A DNA stretch of 64,000 bases from Neobacillus cucumis (lineage in GTDB: Bacteria; Bacillota; Bacilli; Bacillales; Cytobacillaceae). The position numbers and the translations under genes were made by a program. Positions within the stretch are counted from its first letter, which is position 1. Every line of letters begins with the position of its first letter. Positions 22,497 to 32,117 of this stretch are shown here, one piece after another. The DNA lies in the NCBI RefSeq assembly GCF_016908975.1, contig NZ_JAFBEX010000011.1, positions 1 through 64,000 of the forward strand, given 5' to 3'. Under the pieces are notes generated by a model, which was given only the letters and a program-made list of their open reading frames with translations, was not told the origin of the DNA and ran no database searches.

Positions 22497-23381
22497 ATGA
22501 GTATTACTCAAAAAGGAATACAGAAATTGATTGAAAAATACCAAAATGAAGATACATGGTTAAGCATGGGCGAAGGCTTGCTTAAAATTATAGTCATTAT
22601 GGCCATTGCGAATATTTTGATTCGTATCGGCAAAATGGCGATCCATAACGTTTTTAAAATTAGAAACCTCTCTCCATTGAATACATCCGAACGAAGAGAA
22701 GCAACGCTCTCAAAACTGCTTGATAATATCCTAACCTATGTCGTTTATTTTATTGCTTTTATGATGGTTCTTTCCGTACTAGGAATTGATGTGAAAGCAC
22801 TTATTGCTGGAGCTGGGGTGGTTGGCTTGGCAGTTGGTTTTGGTGCCCAGAGCCTGGTAAAAGACGTCATTTCTGGTTTCTTCATTATTTTTGAGGATCA
22901 GTTTTCCGTCGGTGACCATGTTCGAATCGGACAGTTTGAAGGGGACGTTCAAGCGATAGGATTACGAACGACTAAACTAAAAAGCGGGACTGGTGAAGTT
23001 CATATTTTACCTAACGGAACGATTCAAGAAGTAACGAATTTTTCACTTAATAACAGTTTAGCGATTATAGATGTGGGCATCTCATATGAAGAAGATATTG
23101 AAAAGGCTGAGAGGGTAATTAGGGATTTACTTGAAAAAATGCCAGAAAAATATGAGGAATTGGTTCGAGAACCTGATTTTTTAGGGATTCAAAACTTTGG
23201 GCCTTCTGAGGTAATATTAAGAATAGTTGCAGAAACGCTGCCAATGCAGCATAATGCGGTATCTAGAAAAATACGTAAGGATATCAAACTTTCATTAGAT
23301 GAGCATGGAATTGAAATCCCATATCCACGGATGGTTATGTATTCGAAGGATAATGGAAACATAAAAGAATCAAGTGTTTAA
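22497..23381 (+). CDS. mechanosensitive channel of the MscS family
   Basis: MscS-type channels open under membrane tension and release solutes on osmotic downshock. The 294 residues have membrane segments near 24-45 and 78-100, a glycine/alanine-rich pore helix IAGAGVVGLAVGFGAQSLVKD near 105, then the cytosolic beta domain (FEDQFSVGDHVRIGQFEGDV) and the alpha/beta cage. It resembles B. subtilis YkuT. The yyzM coding start follows 13 bases after its stop, suggesting an operon. Confidence 0.9.
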   Translation: MSITQKGIQKLIEKYQNEDTWLSMGEGLLKIIVIMAIANILIRIGKMAIHNVFKIRNLSPLNTSERREATLSKLLDNILTYVVYFIAFMMVLSVLGIDVKALIAGAGVVGLAVGFGAQSLVKDVISGFFIIFEDQFSVGDHVRIGQFEGDVQAIGLRTTKLKSGTGEVHILPNGTIQEVTNFSLNNSLAIIDVGISYEEDIEKAERVIRDLLEKMPEKYEELVREPDFLGIQNFGPSEVILRIVAETLPMQHNAVSRKIRKDIKLSLDEHGIEIPYPRMVMYSKDNGNIKESSV

Positions 23382-23394
23382 GGGGGACAAACAG

Positions 23395-23592
23395 ATGGAA
23401 GAAAAAGAATTTGCCCTAAACGACGTTGTGGAAATGAAGAAACAGCATCCATGCGGGACGAACCGCTGGAAAATTATTCGGATGGGAATGGATGTCCGTA
23501 TTAAATGTGAAGGATGCGGTCATAGCGTCTTAATCCCAAGAAAAGAGTTTTCAAGAAAAATGAAGAAGATTTTAGTTAAGCATGAAGGATAA
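23395..23592 (+). CDS. yyzM: DUF951 family protein YyzM
   Basis: A 65-residue protein of the DUF951 family, with the conserved DVVEMKKQHPCGTNRWKI and the pair CEGCGHSV; three Cys could bind metal. No function is established. The family starts at MEEKEF, and ATG 23395 has AAGGGGGA upstream, so the longer frame from 23374 is not used. It typically lies between mscS and ychF in Bacillus. Confidence 0.88.
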   Translation: MEEKEFALNDVVEMKKQHPCGTNRWKIIRMGMDVRIKCEGCGHSVLIPRKEFSRKMKKILVKHEG

Positions 23593-23613
23593 TGTTTCAT
23601 GCTTCTTTTTTTT
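23580..23613 (+). terminator. yyzM terminator
   Basis: Stem GCATGAA / TTCATGC overlapping the yyzM end, followed by a long T run. Confidence 0.75.
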
Positions 23614-23651
23614 AAAAGCAGTGGCTATATGGTCTAATGGGGGTGGACAAT

Positions 23652-25664
23652 TTGGCAGAAATACGAAAGACAGCATGTCCGTTGAATTGCTGGGACAGCT
23701 GCGGTTTTAAGGTAACCGTAGAAGATGGTAAGGTAATTAGAGTTGAGGGTGACGAGACACATCCGATTACAAGGGGAAAAATCTGTGGCCGAGGTCGTAT
23801 GCTCGAGAAAAGGGCTAATTCAAAGCAAAGGTTACTGCATCCGCTGAAAAAGATTAATGAGGAATTTATTCAAATCTCTTGGGAGCAGGCGCTCGATGAA
23901 ATAGCTGAAAGGTTTCGTGGAATTAAAGAAAAGTACGGATCAACGGCCGTTTTGCATAGCCATGATTATGCCAATAATGGGATCCTCAAAAACTTAGACC
24001 AGCGCTTCTTTAATGGTTATGGCGGTGTCACACAAGTTTACGGTTCGCTCTGCTGGGGTGCAGGGATTGAGGCCCAAAAGTGGGACTTTGGCAATGCCTA
24101 CAGCCATGAACCAGATGATCTTATCAACAGTAAAAATATTATTATCTGGGGACGAAATGTTGCTCGGACCAATATGCATTTATTTGAAAGATTGCTAGAG
24201 GCAAAAAGACAAGGGGCAGCCATTTATGTCATTGACCCCTTATATAACCCCATTGCCAAACATGCGGATGAATTCATAACGGTTAAGCCAGGGATGGACG
24301 GAATTTTAGCAGCTGGAATTATGAAGGAGATTCTCCGTCTTGGTTTAGAGGATCGGGAGTTTATTGAACATTCCACACATGGCTTTAAAGATTTAGTCGA
24401 TCTCCTTGAAGGTATTTCCTTGGAAAAGGTTAGTGAAATGACAGAGGTTTCCTGTGAAACTATTACTCACTTAGCTTATGTATACAGCAGCAAACCTACC
24501 GCTACCTATATGGGGCTAGGAATGCAACGATATAAAAATGGCGGCAATACCATTCGCCTAATTGATGCTCTAGTGGCGATTAGTGGCAATATTGGGATAC
24601 CTGGCGGCGGTGCGAACTATGCAAATCTCCAGGTCGGCCAAAGCTTTGCCTTTGCTGAGTTAACTAATGCAGATCGAAAACGGGAAAACCGTCAATTTTC
24701 CATGATGAAGCAAGCGGAGGAGATTTTAACAGCCGCGAATCCCGCAATCCAAATGATTGTCGTGACATGTGGTAATCCGCTTACCCAAGTACCGGATACC
24801 AACATAGTGAGAAAGGCTTTTTCTTCTGTTCCAACAGTAGTGGTTTTTGAGCAATTTATGACGGATAGTGCATTATTAGCTGATTATGTCCTTCCAATCA
24901 CCACTGTTTTTGAGGAAGAAGATTTCTATTATTCATCCATGTATCACCATTATATCAACTATGGTCCCCAACTTGTGGATGCACCTGGGGAAGCTCAATC
25001 AGACCTTTGGGTTTGGACACAGCTCGCAGAAAGACTTGGCTTTGGCGAAGATTTTGCTTTTACAAGAGATGAATGGTTAAAAATGACCCTAAAACCACTT
25101 GAAAGTGCAGGCATAACATTAGAAAAATTAAAAGACCAGCATACGCTTGAACTGCCGGTAGACAAAGTCCCATGGTCTGACCATAAATTTCAAACACCTA
25201 CAGGTAAATTTGAATTTACTTCCCTGCAAGGGCAGATAAAGGGTTTAAACGGATCATTAACATTAGCTGTGCCAGATGAATCGAAATGGAATAATCCTTC
25301 GCTTTTTAAGGAATATCCCTATCAGTTATTGACCATTCATCCGCTGCGGTCAAACCATTCACAGAATTACCATCTATTAGGCGAGCATCTCAAACTAAAA
25401 ATAGAAATTGCACCAAACATTGCCGAAGAACATGGATTTTCTAATGGTGACTATGTGAGAGTTTGGAATGAACGCGGTGAAGTAAAAGGATATATTTCTG
25501 TTTTAGTGAAGGCACATCCTAACACCATTAATATCGATGAAGGGGTTTGGAAGAGATTCGGTGGTTCCGTCAATCAACTGACCCCGAGCGGTGAATCCGA
25601 TAATGGCCTGGGCAGTACACTTTATGATTGTCTTGTAAACCTTGAAAAAATAATAACAAACTAA
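23652..25664 (+). CDS. yyaE: molybdopterin-dependent oxidoreductase YyaE
   Basis: A member of the DMSO reductase/formate dehydrogenase superfamily, about 670 residues. It begins with a Mo/W-bis-MGD iron-sulfur motif CPLNCWDSC...KICGRGR near residues 8-45 and continues with the family blocks VLHSHDYANNG, GSLCWGAG, IIWGRNVARTNMH and GGNTIRLIDALVAISGNIG. It closely resembles B. subtilis YyaE along its length; the substrate is unknown. TTG 23652 is preferred (GGGGGTGG just upstream), but ATG 23637 is possible. No partner subunits lie nearby. Confidence 0.88.
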   Translation: MAEIRKTACPLNCWDSCGFKVTVEDGKVIRVEGDETHPITRGKICGRGRMLEKRANSKQRLLHPLKKINEEFIQISWEQALDEIAERFRGIKEKYGSTAVLHSHDYANNGILKNLDQRFFNGYGGVTQVYGSLCWGAGIEAQKWDFGNAYSHEPDDLINSKNIIIWGRNVARTNMHLFERLLEAKRQGAAIYVIDPLYNPIAKHADEFITVKPGMDGILAAGIMKEILRLGLEDREFIEHSTHGFKDLVDLLEGISLEKVSEMTEVSCETITHLAYVYSSKPTATYMGLGMQRYKNGGNTIRLIDALVAISGNIGIPGGGANYANLQVGQSFAFAELTNADRKRENRQFSMMKQAEEILTAANPAIQMIVVTCGNPLTQVPDTNIVRKAFSSVPTVVVFEQFMTDSALLADYVLPITTVFEEEDFYYSSMYHHYINYGPQLVDAPGEAQSDLWVWTQLAERLGFGEDFAFTRDEWLKMTLKPLESAGITLEKLKDQHTLELPVDKVPWSDHKFQTPTGKFEFTSLQGQIKGLNGSLTLAVPDESKWNNPSLFKEYPYQLLTIHPLRSNHSQNYHLLGEHLKLKIEIAPNIAEEHGFSNGDYVRVWNERGEVKGYISVLVKAHPNTINIDEGVWKRFGGSVNQLTPSGESDNGLGSTLYDCLVNLEKIITN

Positions 25665-25760
25665 ATCTCCGTTAGAAAAGCGGCAGTTGTAATTTTTATT
25701 ATAGTTGCCTTATAATTGTGAGAGGCTTTTGAATATAATTTGATCTAATATTATTAATGA

Positions 25761-25911
25761 TGTCTAGCTCCAGCGTCCAGCGGCTAGTGTACTAGCCCTC
25801 TCCTCCTCTACGATAAGTCAACATCGGATCGCTTCCGCTCTCCGTGTTTCCTTTATCTCAGTCGGAGAGTTCTAGTCCATACGCCGCTAAACGGACGCTT
25901 GCGCTTTTCTT
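25761..25911. repeat. dispersed repeat, family B (inverted)
   Basis: Starts TGTCTAGCTCCAGCGTCCAG and ends ACGGACGCTTGCGCTTTTCT. Its reverse complement shares GGCGTATGG, GACTGAGATAAAGGAAACAC and TGTTGACTTATCGTAG with the element at 10336-10508. Confidence 0.75.
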
Positions 25912-25928
25912 GATAGGAGTGAACGTGA

Positions 25929-27029
25929 ATGGCTTTAACAGCTGGTATTGTCGGTTTGCCGAACGTTGGTAAATCTACATTATTTAATGCAATTACACAG
26001 GCAGGAGCGGAATCAGCGAATTATCCCTTCTGTACAATTGACCCGAACGTAGGGATTGTAGAAGTACCGGACCATCGCCTGCAAAAACTAACTGAACTTG
26101 TCCAACCTAAAAAGACAGTTCCAACAGCATTTGAATTTACGGATATTGCTGGGATTGTAAAGGGTGCAAGTAAAGGTGAAGGACTTGGAAACAAGTTTCT
26201 ATCACATATTCGTCAAGTAGATGCCATTTGTCAGGTTGTCCGCTGTTTTGCAGATGAAAACATTACCCACGTATCAGGTAAGGTCGACCCAATTGATGAT
26301 ATTGAAACCATCAACCTTGAGTTAATTCTGGCTGATATGGAATCAGTCGAAAAGCGTATTAGCCGTGTGGAAAAATTGGCTAAGCAAAAAGATAAAGATG
26401 CGGCTGCTGAGTTCGAAGTACTTTCAATGCTTCGCGATGCTTTTGAAGCAGAGAAACCAGCTCGTACAGTTGATTTCACCGACGAACAGATGAAATTAGT
26501 TAAGGGGCTGCATCTTTTAACAATTAAGCCAGTTCTTTATGTAGCAAATGTTAGTGAAGATGATGTTGCAGATCCATCAGATAATGAATATGTTCAAAAG
26601 GTACGTGAATTCGCTGCCCAGGATAATGCTGAAGTGATTGTGATCTGTGCAAAAATTGAAGAGGAAATCGCTGAACTCGAAGGCGAAGAAAAGGCAATGT
26701 TCCTTTCAGAGCTAGGGATTGAAGAGTCAGGTTTGGACCAATTAATTCGTGCAGCATACAGCTTGCTTGGTTTAGCTACTTACTTCACAGCAGGTGTACA
26801 GGAAGTTCGTGCTTGGACATTCAGAAAAGGAATGAAAGCCCCGCAATGTGCTGGAGTCATTCACTCTGATTTTGAACGTGGATTTATCCGAGCGGAAACA
26901 GTTTCATTTGATGACCTGTTAGCAGCTGGAAGCCACAATGCTGCAAAAGAAGCAGGAAAAGTCCGCCTAGAAGGTAAGGAATACGAAGTAAAAGACGGCG
27001 ACGTCATCCACTTCCGCTTTAACGTTTAA
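25929..27029 (+). CDS. ychF: redox-regulated ATPase YchF
   Basis: YchF is an Obg-related P-loop protein that prefers ATP and binds ribosomes. The 366 residues show G1 GLPNVGKSTLFNAIT, the G3-region block DIAGIVKGASKGEGLGNKFL, a coiled-coil insertion around 125-165 and the C-terminal TGS domain (IHSDFERGFIRAE...VKDGDVIHFRFNV). Length is standard. ATG 25929 follows a GGAG. Confidence 0.97.
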   Translation: MALTAGIVGLPNVGKSTLFNAITQAGAESANYPFCTIDPNVGIVEVPDHRLQKLTELVQPKKTVPTAFEFTDIAGIVKGASKGEGLGNKFLSHIRQVDAICQVVRCFADENITHVSGKVDPIDDIETINLELILADMESVEKRISRVEKLAKQKDKDAAAEFEVLSMLRDAFEAEKPARTVDFTDEQMKLVKGLHLLTIKPVLYVANVSEDDVADPSDNEYVQKVREFAAQDNAEVIVICAKIEEEIAELEGEEKAMFLSELGIEESGLDQLIRAAYSLLGLATYFTAGVQEVRAWTFRKGMKAPQCAGVIHSDFERGFIRAETVSFDDLLAAGSHNAAKEAGKVRLEGKEYEVKDGDVIHFRFNV

Positions 27030-27036
27030 TAACAAA

Positions 27037-27064
27037 AAAGCTCTGCATACTGCAGAGTTTTATT
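27037..27064 (+). terminator. ychF terminator
   Basis: Stem CTCTGCA / TGCAGAG with a 3-base loop and following T-rich tract. Confidence 0.75.
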
Positions 27065-27178
27065 TATTTTGGTAATTTTAGTTAATTAATTTAGGTGATT
27101 GTAGCGGAAATCAACTCAACGATTTCATTATTTCAAAAAGCAAATCAATGAATAAAAATGGCTTTCCTGTGAAGCTCG

Positions 27179-27272
27179 TTGCATTTTCATTTTGAGTGTG
27201 CTATAATTTCAACTTGTGAGTAATTAAATAATTGCTCCTTGCCCATTCGGGCCGTTTAGACCAAAAGGAGGT
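27179..27272 (+). promoter_or_regulatory. rpsF promoter and S6:S18-binding leader
   Basis: TTGCAT (27179-27184) and TATAAT (27202-27207) are spaced by 17 bases. The leader then folds as CTCCTT (27235-27240) with AAGGAG (27265-27270), enclosing a hairpin GCCC...GGGC (27241-27252) beside a CCG. This matches the known S6:S18 r-protein leader, in which the S6-S18 complex binds and blocks the ribosome binding site, which here lies inside the outer stem. Confidence 0.75.
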
Positions 27273-27279
27273 GACTGTG

Positions 27280-27567
27280 ATGAATAAGTACGAAATCATG
27301 TACATCATCCGCCCAAATATTGAAGATGAAGCTAAGAAGGCTCTTGTAGAGCGTTTTAACACAATTCTTCTTGAAAACGGTGCGGAAACTGCTGAAACAA
27401 AAGATTGGGGTAAGCGCCGTCTAGCATACGAAATCAACGATTTCCGTGACGGATACTACGAAATCGCTAAAACTACATCTTCAGCTGCTGCAGTACAAGA
27501 ATTTTCTCGTCTTGCAAAGATCAGCGAAGATATCATTCGCCATATCGTAATTAAAGAAGAAGCTTAA
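27280..27567 (+). CDS. rpsF: 30S ribosomal protein S6
   Basis: S6 binds S18 on the 30S platform. The 95-residue protein reads [20 protein letters not shown] and keeps the family's [28 protein letters not shown] is placed 8 bases before ATG 27280; the longer upstream frame from 27232 overlaps the regulatory leader and is rejected. It heads the rpsF-ssb-rpsR operon. Confidence 0.97.
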   Translation: MNKYEIMYIIRPNIEDEAKKALVERFNTILLENGAETAETKDWGKRRLAYEINDFRDGYYEIAKTTSSAAAVQEFSRLAKISEDIIRHIVIKEEA

Positions 27568-27593
27568 GATTTATATATATTTCTTGGTCAAGT

Positions 27594-27609
27594 TGTTCCA
27601 CGTGGAACA
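27594..27609. promoter_or_regulatory. parS: parS-like palindrome between rpsF and ssb
   Basis: TGTTCCACGTGGAACA is a perfect 16-base palindrome differing from parS consensus by one symmetric base pair (T to C and A to G). Such variants serve as parS in other bacteria. Confidence 0.65.
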
Positions 27610-27638
27610 TATTGCCAAAATAAAAGGAGTTGATTCTG

Positions 27639-28163
27639 ATGATGAATCGTGTCGTTCTTGTTGGCCGATTAACAAAAGATCCAGATTTGCGTTATACACC
27701 AAATGGGGTTCCTGTTGCTACTTTTACTCTAGCTGTTAACCGTCCATTTTCTAGCCAGTCAGGTGAGCGTGAAGCAGACTTTATTAACTGTGTTGTTTGG
27801 CGTAAACCAGCTGAAAATGTGGCCAATTTCTTGAAAAAAGGTAGTCTAGCAGGTGTTGATGGCCGGATTCAAACGCGCAACTATGAAGGACAAGATGGTA
27901 AACGTGTATACGTTACAGAGGTTCAAGCGGAAAGTGTTCAATTTCTAGAGCCTAAGTCGTCTTCTGGTGGTGGCGGTAGAAGCAACAACGATTATTATGG
28001 TGCTCCTCCTATGGAACCACAAGGTAACCCATACGGCAGCAGCAATCAGAATCAACGTCCAAACCAAAATCAAAATCAAAATAAAGGTTTTACTCGTATG
28101 GATGATGATCCATTTGCCGGATCTGGTCAAATTGACATCTCTGATGATGATCTCCCATTCTAA
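27639..28163 (+). CDS. ssb: single-stranded DNA-binding protein
   Basis: SSB coats single-stranded DNA and recruits replication and repair enzymes. The 174 residues have the OB fold ([41 protein letters not shown]), a Gly/Asn/Gln-rich linker of about 50 residues and the acidic tip DISDDDLPF that binds partners. AAAGGAG precedes ATG 27639. It lies between rpsF and rpsR, as in B. subtilis ssbA. Confidence 0.97.
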   Translation: MMNRVVLVGRLTKDPDLRYTPNGVPVATFTLAVNRPFSSQSGEREADFINCVVWRKPAENVANFLKKGSLAGVDGRIQTRNYEGQDGKRVYVTEVQAESVQFLEPKSSSGGGGRSNNDYYGAPPMEPQGNPYGSSNQNQRPNQNQNQNKGFTRMDDDPFAGSGQIDISDDDLPF

Positions 28164-28211
28164 GATAAAACCTTATGAAATTTACTTTTAACAATAAAGG
28201 AGGGAATTTTC

Positions 28212-28451
28212 ATGGCAGGAGGACGTAAAGGCGGTCGCGCAAAGCGTCGTAAAGTGTGCTATTTCACAGCAAATGGCATTACTCGCATCGATTATAAAGA
28301 TGTAGATTTACTTAAAAAATTCATCTCTGAGCGTGGAAAGATTTTACCACGTCGTGTAACTGGTACTAGCGCTAAATACCAACGTAAACTAACAGTTGCA
28401 ATCAAACGTGCACGTCAAATGGCATTACTACCATTCGTGGCTGGTGAATAA
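28212..28451 (+). CDS. rpsR: 30S ribosomal protein S18
   Basis: S18 pairs with S6 on the 30S subunit. The 79-residue basic protein contains the family block [44 protein letters not shown] precedes the ATG. It is the last gene of the rpsF operon, closed by a strong terminator. Confidence 0.98.
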   Translation: MAGGRKGGRAKRRKVCYFTANGITRIDYKDVDLLKKFISERGKILPRRVTGTSAKYQRKLTVAIKRARQMALLPFVAGE

Positions 28452-28465
28452 TAAATATGTCTAAA

Positions 28466-28499
28466 AAGACAGTAAGGACACTCCTTACTGTCTTTTTTC
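28466..28499 (+). terminator. rpsF-ssb-rpsR terminator
   Basis: Perfect stem AGACAGTAAGGA / TCCTTACTGTCT with loop CAC, followed by six T. Confidence 0.9.
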
Positions 28500-28572
28500 T
28501 TACTCCATAAGTTGTATCAAAACAAGTTAGTGGCTAAAATAAAGAGATAGATTTAATTTATGAGGTGTTGAA

Positions 28573-29517
28573 GTGAAAAATGTCCGCAGTCTAACGGAAG
28601 GTGCTATTCTTTTAGCAGCCTTTGCTGTCTTTTTATTAATAACGATCTACATCCCCCCTTTGAGTGTGATTAGTGTCTTTTTCCTGCCGCTCCCATTTAT
28701 AATGTATTCAGCTAAATACAGCCTGAAAAATATTGCTGTTTTTTTTATTGCAGCCATCATTATTTCATTTATTACTAGTTCCTTGCAGGGACTGGGTTTA
28801 ATGGCACTTTTTGGAGCTGCTGGTGCAGTTATGGGTTATATGACGCAAAAAACAAAAAGTCGATCTGCTATTTTAATGGGTGGTACGCTCATTTTTATAG
28901 CAGGTTTAGTCATTTCATATGTCGTACTCGTGACGTTTATGAACATTAACTTTATTCAAGAATTTAAAACGATGATGGACCAATCAATGCAGCAATCTCA
29001 GGATATGTTAAAGGTAATAGGAAACAAAGAGCAGATGAAACTCTTGCAGGAGCAAAATGCCAATTTAATTAAAAACATTCAAGAGCTAGCACCAGCTTAT
29101 TTAATAACGGTGGCAGTTGTTTATGCTTTAATTACCCAGTGGATTTGTTTTCCAATTGTTAAAAGGTTTGGTATTGGGGTTCCATCTTGGGGGAAGTTTA
29201 GAAATCTTAGCTTGCCTAAAAGCCTATTATGGTTCTATTTAGCGGCATTAGGCGGATACTTATTATTTAGACCTGAAGAAGGAACCTATTTATACTTAGT
29301 CATCGTTAATGCCAGATTTATTTTAGAATTGTTATTATTGCTTCAGGGATTAGCTTGTTTACTTTATATTCTTCATCAACGCTCGATTGGCAAAGGAGTT
29401 GCGGTGTTCGTTGTAATTCTATCTTTCATCCTACCAATTGTTCATTATATAATAAGTGTATTGGGCATAGCAGATTTAGGTTTTGATTTTAGAAAACGGT
29501 TTGAAAAAAAAGAGTAA
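28573..29517 (+). CDS. yybS: DUF2232 membrane protein YybS
   Basis: A 314-residue integral membrane protein with about eight segments, matching YybS (DUF2232), which precedes gdpP in most Bacillus genomes. It has an early segment AILLAAFAVFLLITIYIPPL, a soluble middle of about 50 residues (FKTMMDQSMQQSQDMLKVIG) and a C-terminal membrane bundle. No function is established; fusion of DUF2232 to the ECF-transporter fold has been noted in the family. The start is GTG 28573. It is 21 bases from gdpP. Confidence 0.85.
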   Translation: MKNVRSLTEGAILLAAFAVFLLITIYIPPLSVISVFFLPLPFIMYSAKYSLKNIAVFFIAAIIISFITSSLQGLGLMALFGAAGAVMGYMTQKTKSRSAILMGGTLIFIAGLVISYVVLVTFMNINFIQEFKTMMDQSMQQSQDMLKVIGNKEQMKLLQEQNANLIKNIQELAPAYLITVAVVYALITQWICFPIVKRFGIGVPSWGKFRNLSLPKSLLWFYLAALGGYLLFRPEEGTYLYLVIVNARFILELLLLLQGLACLLYILHQRSIGKGVAVFVVILSFILPIVHYIISVLGIADLGFDFRKRFEKKE

Positions 29518-29538
29518 AACGTCAAGGAGCTGAAGACT

Positions 29539-31512
29539 TTGCCTGCATTTTTTGAAAAGCGGTCAATTCGTTACCCTTTTTATGGGCTAATTGGCGTTAC
29601 TATGATCCTGCTTGTCATCCTGTATTTGTACAATTGGATATTAAGTGTAGCCGGTCTTTTATTAATGTTAGTACCCCTCTACTTTATGTTTGTCATTGAT
29701 CGTCGCGAGCGAAAAGAAATGGAGGAGTACATCTCGACACTGTCATACAGGGTCAAGAAGGTGGGCGAAGAAGCCCTGATGGAAATGCCAATCGGGATTA
29801 TGCTCATCAATGAAGAATATTATATTGAGTGGACCAATCCCTATCTTACTTCTTGTTTTGATGAAGTTAAGTTGGTAGGCCGATCACTTTATGATGTTGC
29901 TGATGCGATGATTCCTTTAATTAAACAAGAAGTAGAAACAGAAATTGTCACCCTTCATGGACGGAAGTTTAAGGTAGTTCATAAACGAGAGGAACGGCTG
30001 TTATATTTCTTTGATGTAACCGAGCAAACCGAAATCGAGAAAAAGTATCAGGATGATCGAACCGCTATTGCGACTATTTTCCTTGATAATTATGATGATC
30101 TTACACAGGGTATGGATGACCAAATGCGCGGGAGCATTAATAATTTAGTGACTTCAATCCTAAATAAATGGGCCCAAGATAATGGAATTTATTTGAAACG
30201 GGTTTCCTCAGAGCGCTTTATTGCCGTATTTAGTGAAAGAATCCTTCGTATTTTGGAAAATGGGAAGTTTACTATTCTTGATGAAGTGAGGGAAATGACC
30301 CCAAAACAAAATGTTAGCTTTACTTTGAGCATTGGCGTCGGTACAGGTGTATCCTCCCTGCCCGAATTAGGTGCCTTAGCTCAATCTAGCCTTGACCTAG
30401 CATTGGGTAGGGGCGGTGATCAGGTAGCAATTAAACTGCCAAACGGGAAAGTAAAATTTTATGGCGGTAAAACGAATCCTGTTGAGAAACGGACCAGAGT
30501 AAGAGCCCGGGTCATCTCCCATGCACTAAGGGATTTAATTATAGCCAGTGATAAGGTCATTATTATGGGGCATAAGAACCCTGATATGGATTCAATTGGA
30601 TCAAGTATTGGTATCTATAAAGTCGCTCAAATGAACCAGAAGGAAGCCTATATTGTCGTTAATATGCAGGGGATAGACAGCGGCGTCAAACGGTTAATGG
30701 AGGAAATCAAGCATCAAGAAACCTTGTATTCTTATTTTATTGATCCGGAGCTCGCCCTTGAAATTGCTACAGATAAAACATTATTGGTGATTGTTGACAC
30801 ACATAAGCCTTCAATGGTGATTGAGGAGCGATTATTAAATAAAATAGACCATGTAGTCGTCATTGACCATCACCGCCGTGGAGAAGAATTTATTGCAAGC
30901 CCTCTACTTGTCTATATGGAGCCATATGCCTCCTCAACGGCAGAGCTGGTAACAGAATTTTTGGAATATCAGCCTAAACGGAGTAAAATTGAAATGATTG
31001 AGGCGACTGCTCTTCTAGCTGGTATCATTGTCGATACAAAAAGCTTTACCTTAAGAACCGGTTCACGGACCTTTGATGCTGCATCTTATTTACGTGCACA
31101 TGGAGCTGATACCATTCTTGTTCAAAAATTCTTGAAAGAAGACATCGATACCTATATCAAACGGTCCAAGTTAATTGAATCGGTTTCCTTTTACCGTGAA
31201 GGGATTGCGATTGGTAAAGGATCAGAACAGGAATTATATGATCAAGTTATTATCGCTCAGGCTGCGGACACCTTATTAGCCATGGATCGGGTCGTAGGTT
31301 CCTTTGTTATCGCTAAAAGAGAAGAAGGCGTTATTGCCATTAGTGCTAGGTCACTGGGGAATATCAATGTACAAGTGATTATGGAAAGTTTGAAGGGCGG
31401 CGGTCATTTAACAAATGCAGCAACCCAACTGACGGGACTGTCAATTGACGAAACAGAGGTTCAATTGAGGCTTGCCATTGATGAATATTTTGAAGGAGTG
31501 AAAAAAGAATGA
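29539..31512 (+). CDS. gdpP: cyclic-di-AMP phosphodiesterase GdpP
   Basis: GdpP hydrolyses c-di-AMP to pApA and so tunes potassium, osmotic and cell-wall homeostasis. The 657-residue protein has two membrane helices (about 15-33 and 36-53), a degenerate PAS domain (about 84-150), a degenerate GGDEF domain (about 175-300), and a DHH/DHHA1 phosphodiesterase with GHKNPDMDS (344-352), [11 protein letters not shown] and the closing [12 protein letters not shown]. The start is TTG 29539 with AAGGAG upstream. It overlaps rplI by 4 bases. Confidence 0.96.
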   Translation: MPAFFEKRSIRYPFYGLIGVTMILLVILYLYNWILSVAGLLLMLVPLYFMFVIDRRERKEMEEYISTLSYRVKKVGEEALMEMPIGIMLINEEYYIEWTNPYLTSCFDEVKLVGRSLYDVADAMIPLIKQEVETEIVTLHGRKFKVVHKREERLLYFFDVTEQTEIEKKYQDDRTAIATIFLDNYDDLTQGMDDQMRGSINNLVTSILNKWAQDNGIYLKRVSSERFIAVFSERILRILENGKFTILDEVREMTPKQNVSFTLSIGVGTGVSSLPELGALAQSSLDLALGRGGDQVAIKLPNGKVKFYGGKTNPVEKRTRVRARVISHALRDLIIASDKVIIMGHKNPDMDSIGSSIGIYKVAQMNQKEAYIVVNMQGIDSGVKRLMEEIKHQETLYSYFIDPELALEIATDKTLLVIVDTHKPSMVIEERLLNKIDHVVVIDHHRRGEEFIASPLLVYMEPYASSTAELVTEFLEYQPKRSKIEMIEATALLAGIIVDTKSFTLRTGSRTFDAASYLRAHGADTILVQKFLKEDIDTYIKRSKLIESVSFYREGIAIGKGSEQELYDQVIIAQAADTLLAMDRVVGSFVIAKREEGVIAISARSLGNINVQVIMESLKGGGHLTNAATQLTGLSIDETEVQLRLAIDEYFEGVKKE

Positions 31513-31958
31513 AAGTTATTTTTTTGAAGGATGTTAAAGGGAAAGGTAAAAAAGGTGAAGTTAAAAATGTAGCCGATGGCTATGCACATAACTTTTTAAT
31601 TAAACAAGGATTAGCAATTGAAGCTAATAATGCAAACGTGAGTACCCTTGATGCACAAAAGAAAAAGGAAGAAAAATTAGCTGCACAAGAGCTTGAGGAA
31701 GCTAAGAAGCTGAAAGAAGTAGTAGATAAAACAACAGTTGAACTAACTGCTAAGGCCGGTGAAGGCGGCAGATTATTTGGTTCCATTACAACAAAGCAAA
31801 TTGCCGAGGAACTACAAAAGAAACATGGCATTAAAATTGATAAACGTAAAATGGAATTAGCTGATGCCATTCGGACATTAGGGCATACAAAGGTACCAGT
31901 AAAACTTCATCATGATGTGACTGCAACGTTAACGGTTTCAGTTACGGAAATTAAATAA
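31509..31958 (+). CDS. rplI: 50S ribosomal protein L9
   Basis: L9 is an elongated ribosomal protein with two globular ends joined by a long helix. The 149-residue protein reads [30 protein letters not shown], then a charged helix and the RNA-binding C-terminus with [14 protein letters not shown]. The start codon overlaps the gdpP stop as ATGA. Confidence 0.97.
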   Translation: MKVIFLKDVKGKGKKGEVKNVADGYAHNFLIKQGLAIEANNANVSTLDAQKKKEEKLAAQELEEAKKLKEVVDKTTVELTAKAGEGGRLFGSITTKQIAEELQKKHGIKIDKRKMELADAIRTLGHTKVPVKLHHDVTATLTVSVTEIK

Positions 31959-32022
31959 GGTGAAAATTTGCCAGTACGAAAGTAACAACAAACATGATAA
32001 AATGATTGAGTAGTAATTCATG

Positions 32023-32050
32023 GTGATCGGTTAAGGCTGGTCACTTTTTT
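32023..32050 (+). terminator. rplI terminator
   Basis: Short stem GTGATC / GGTCAC (one G-U) followed by six T. Confidence 0.5.
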
Positions 32051-32117
32051 CTTTTAGCGATATGATATTTTTATATAGCTTTTAACTAATCCTTCTAGGC
32101 TAGGAGGTTTTTTATAA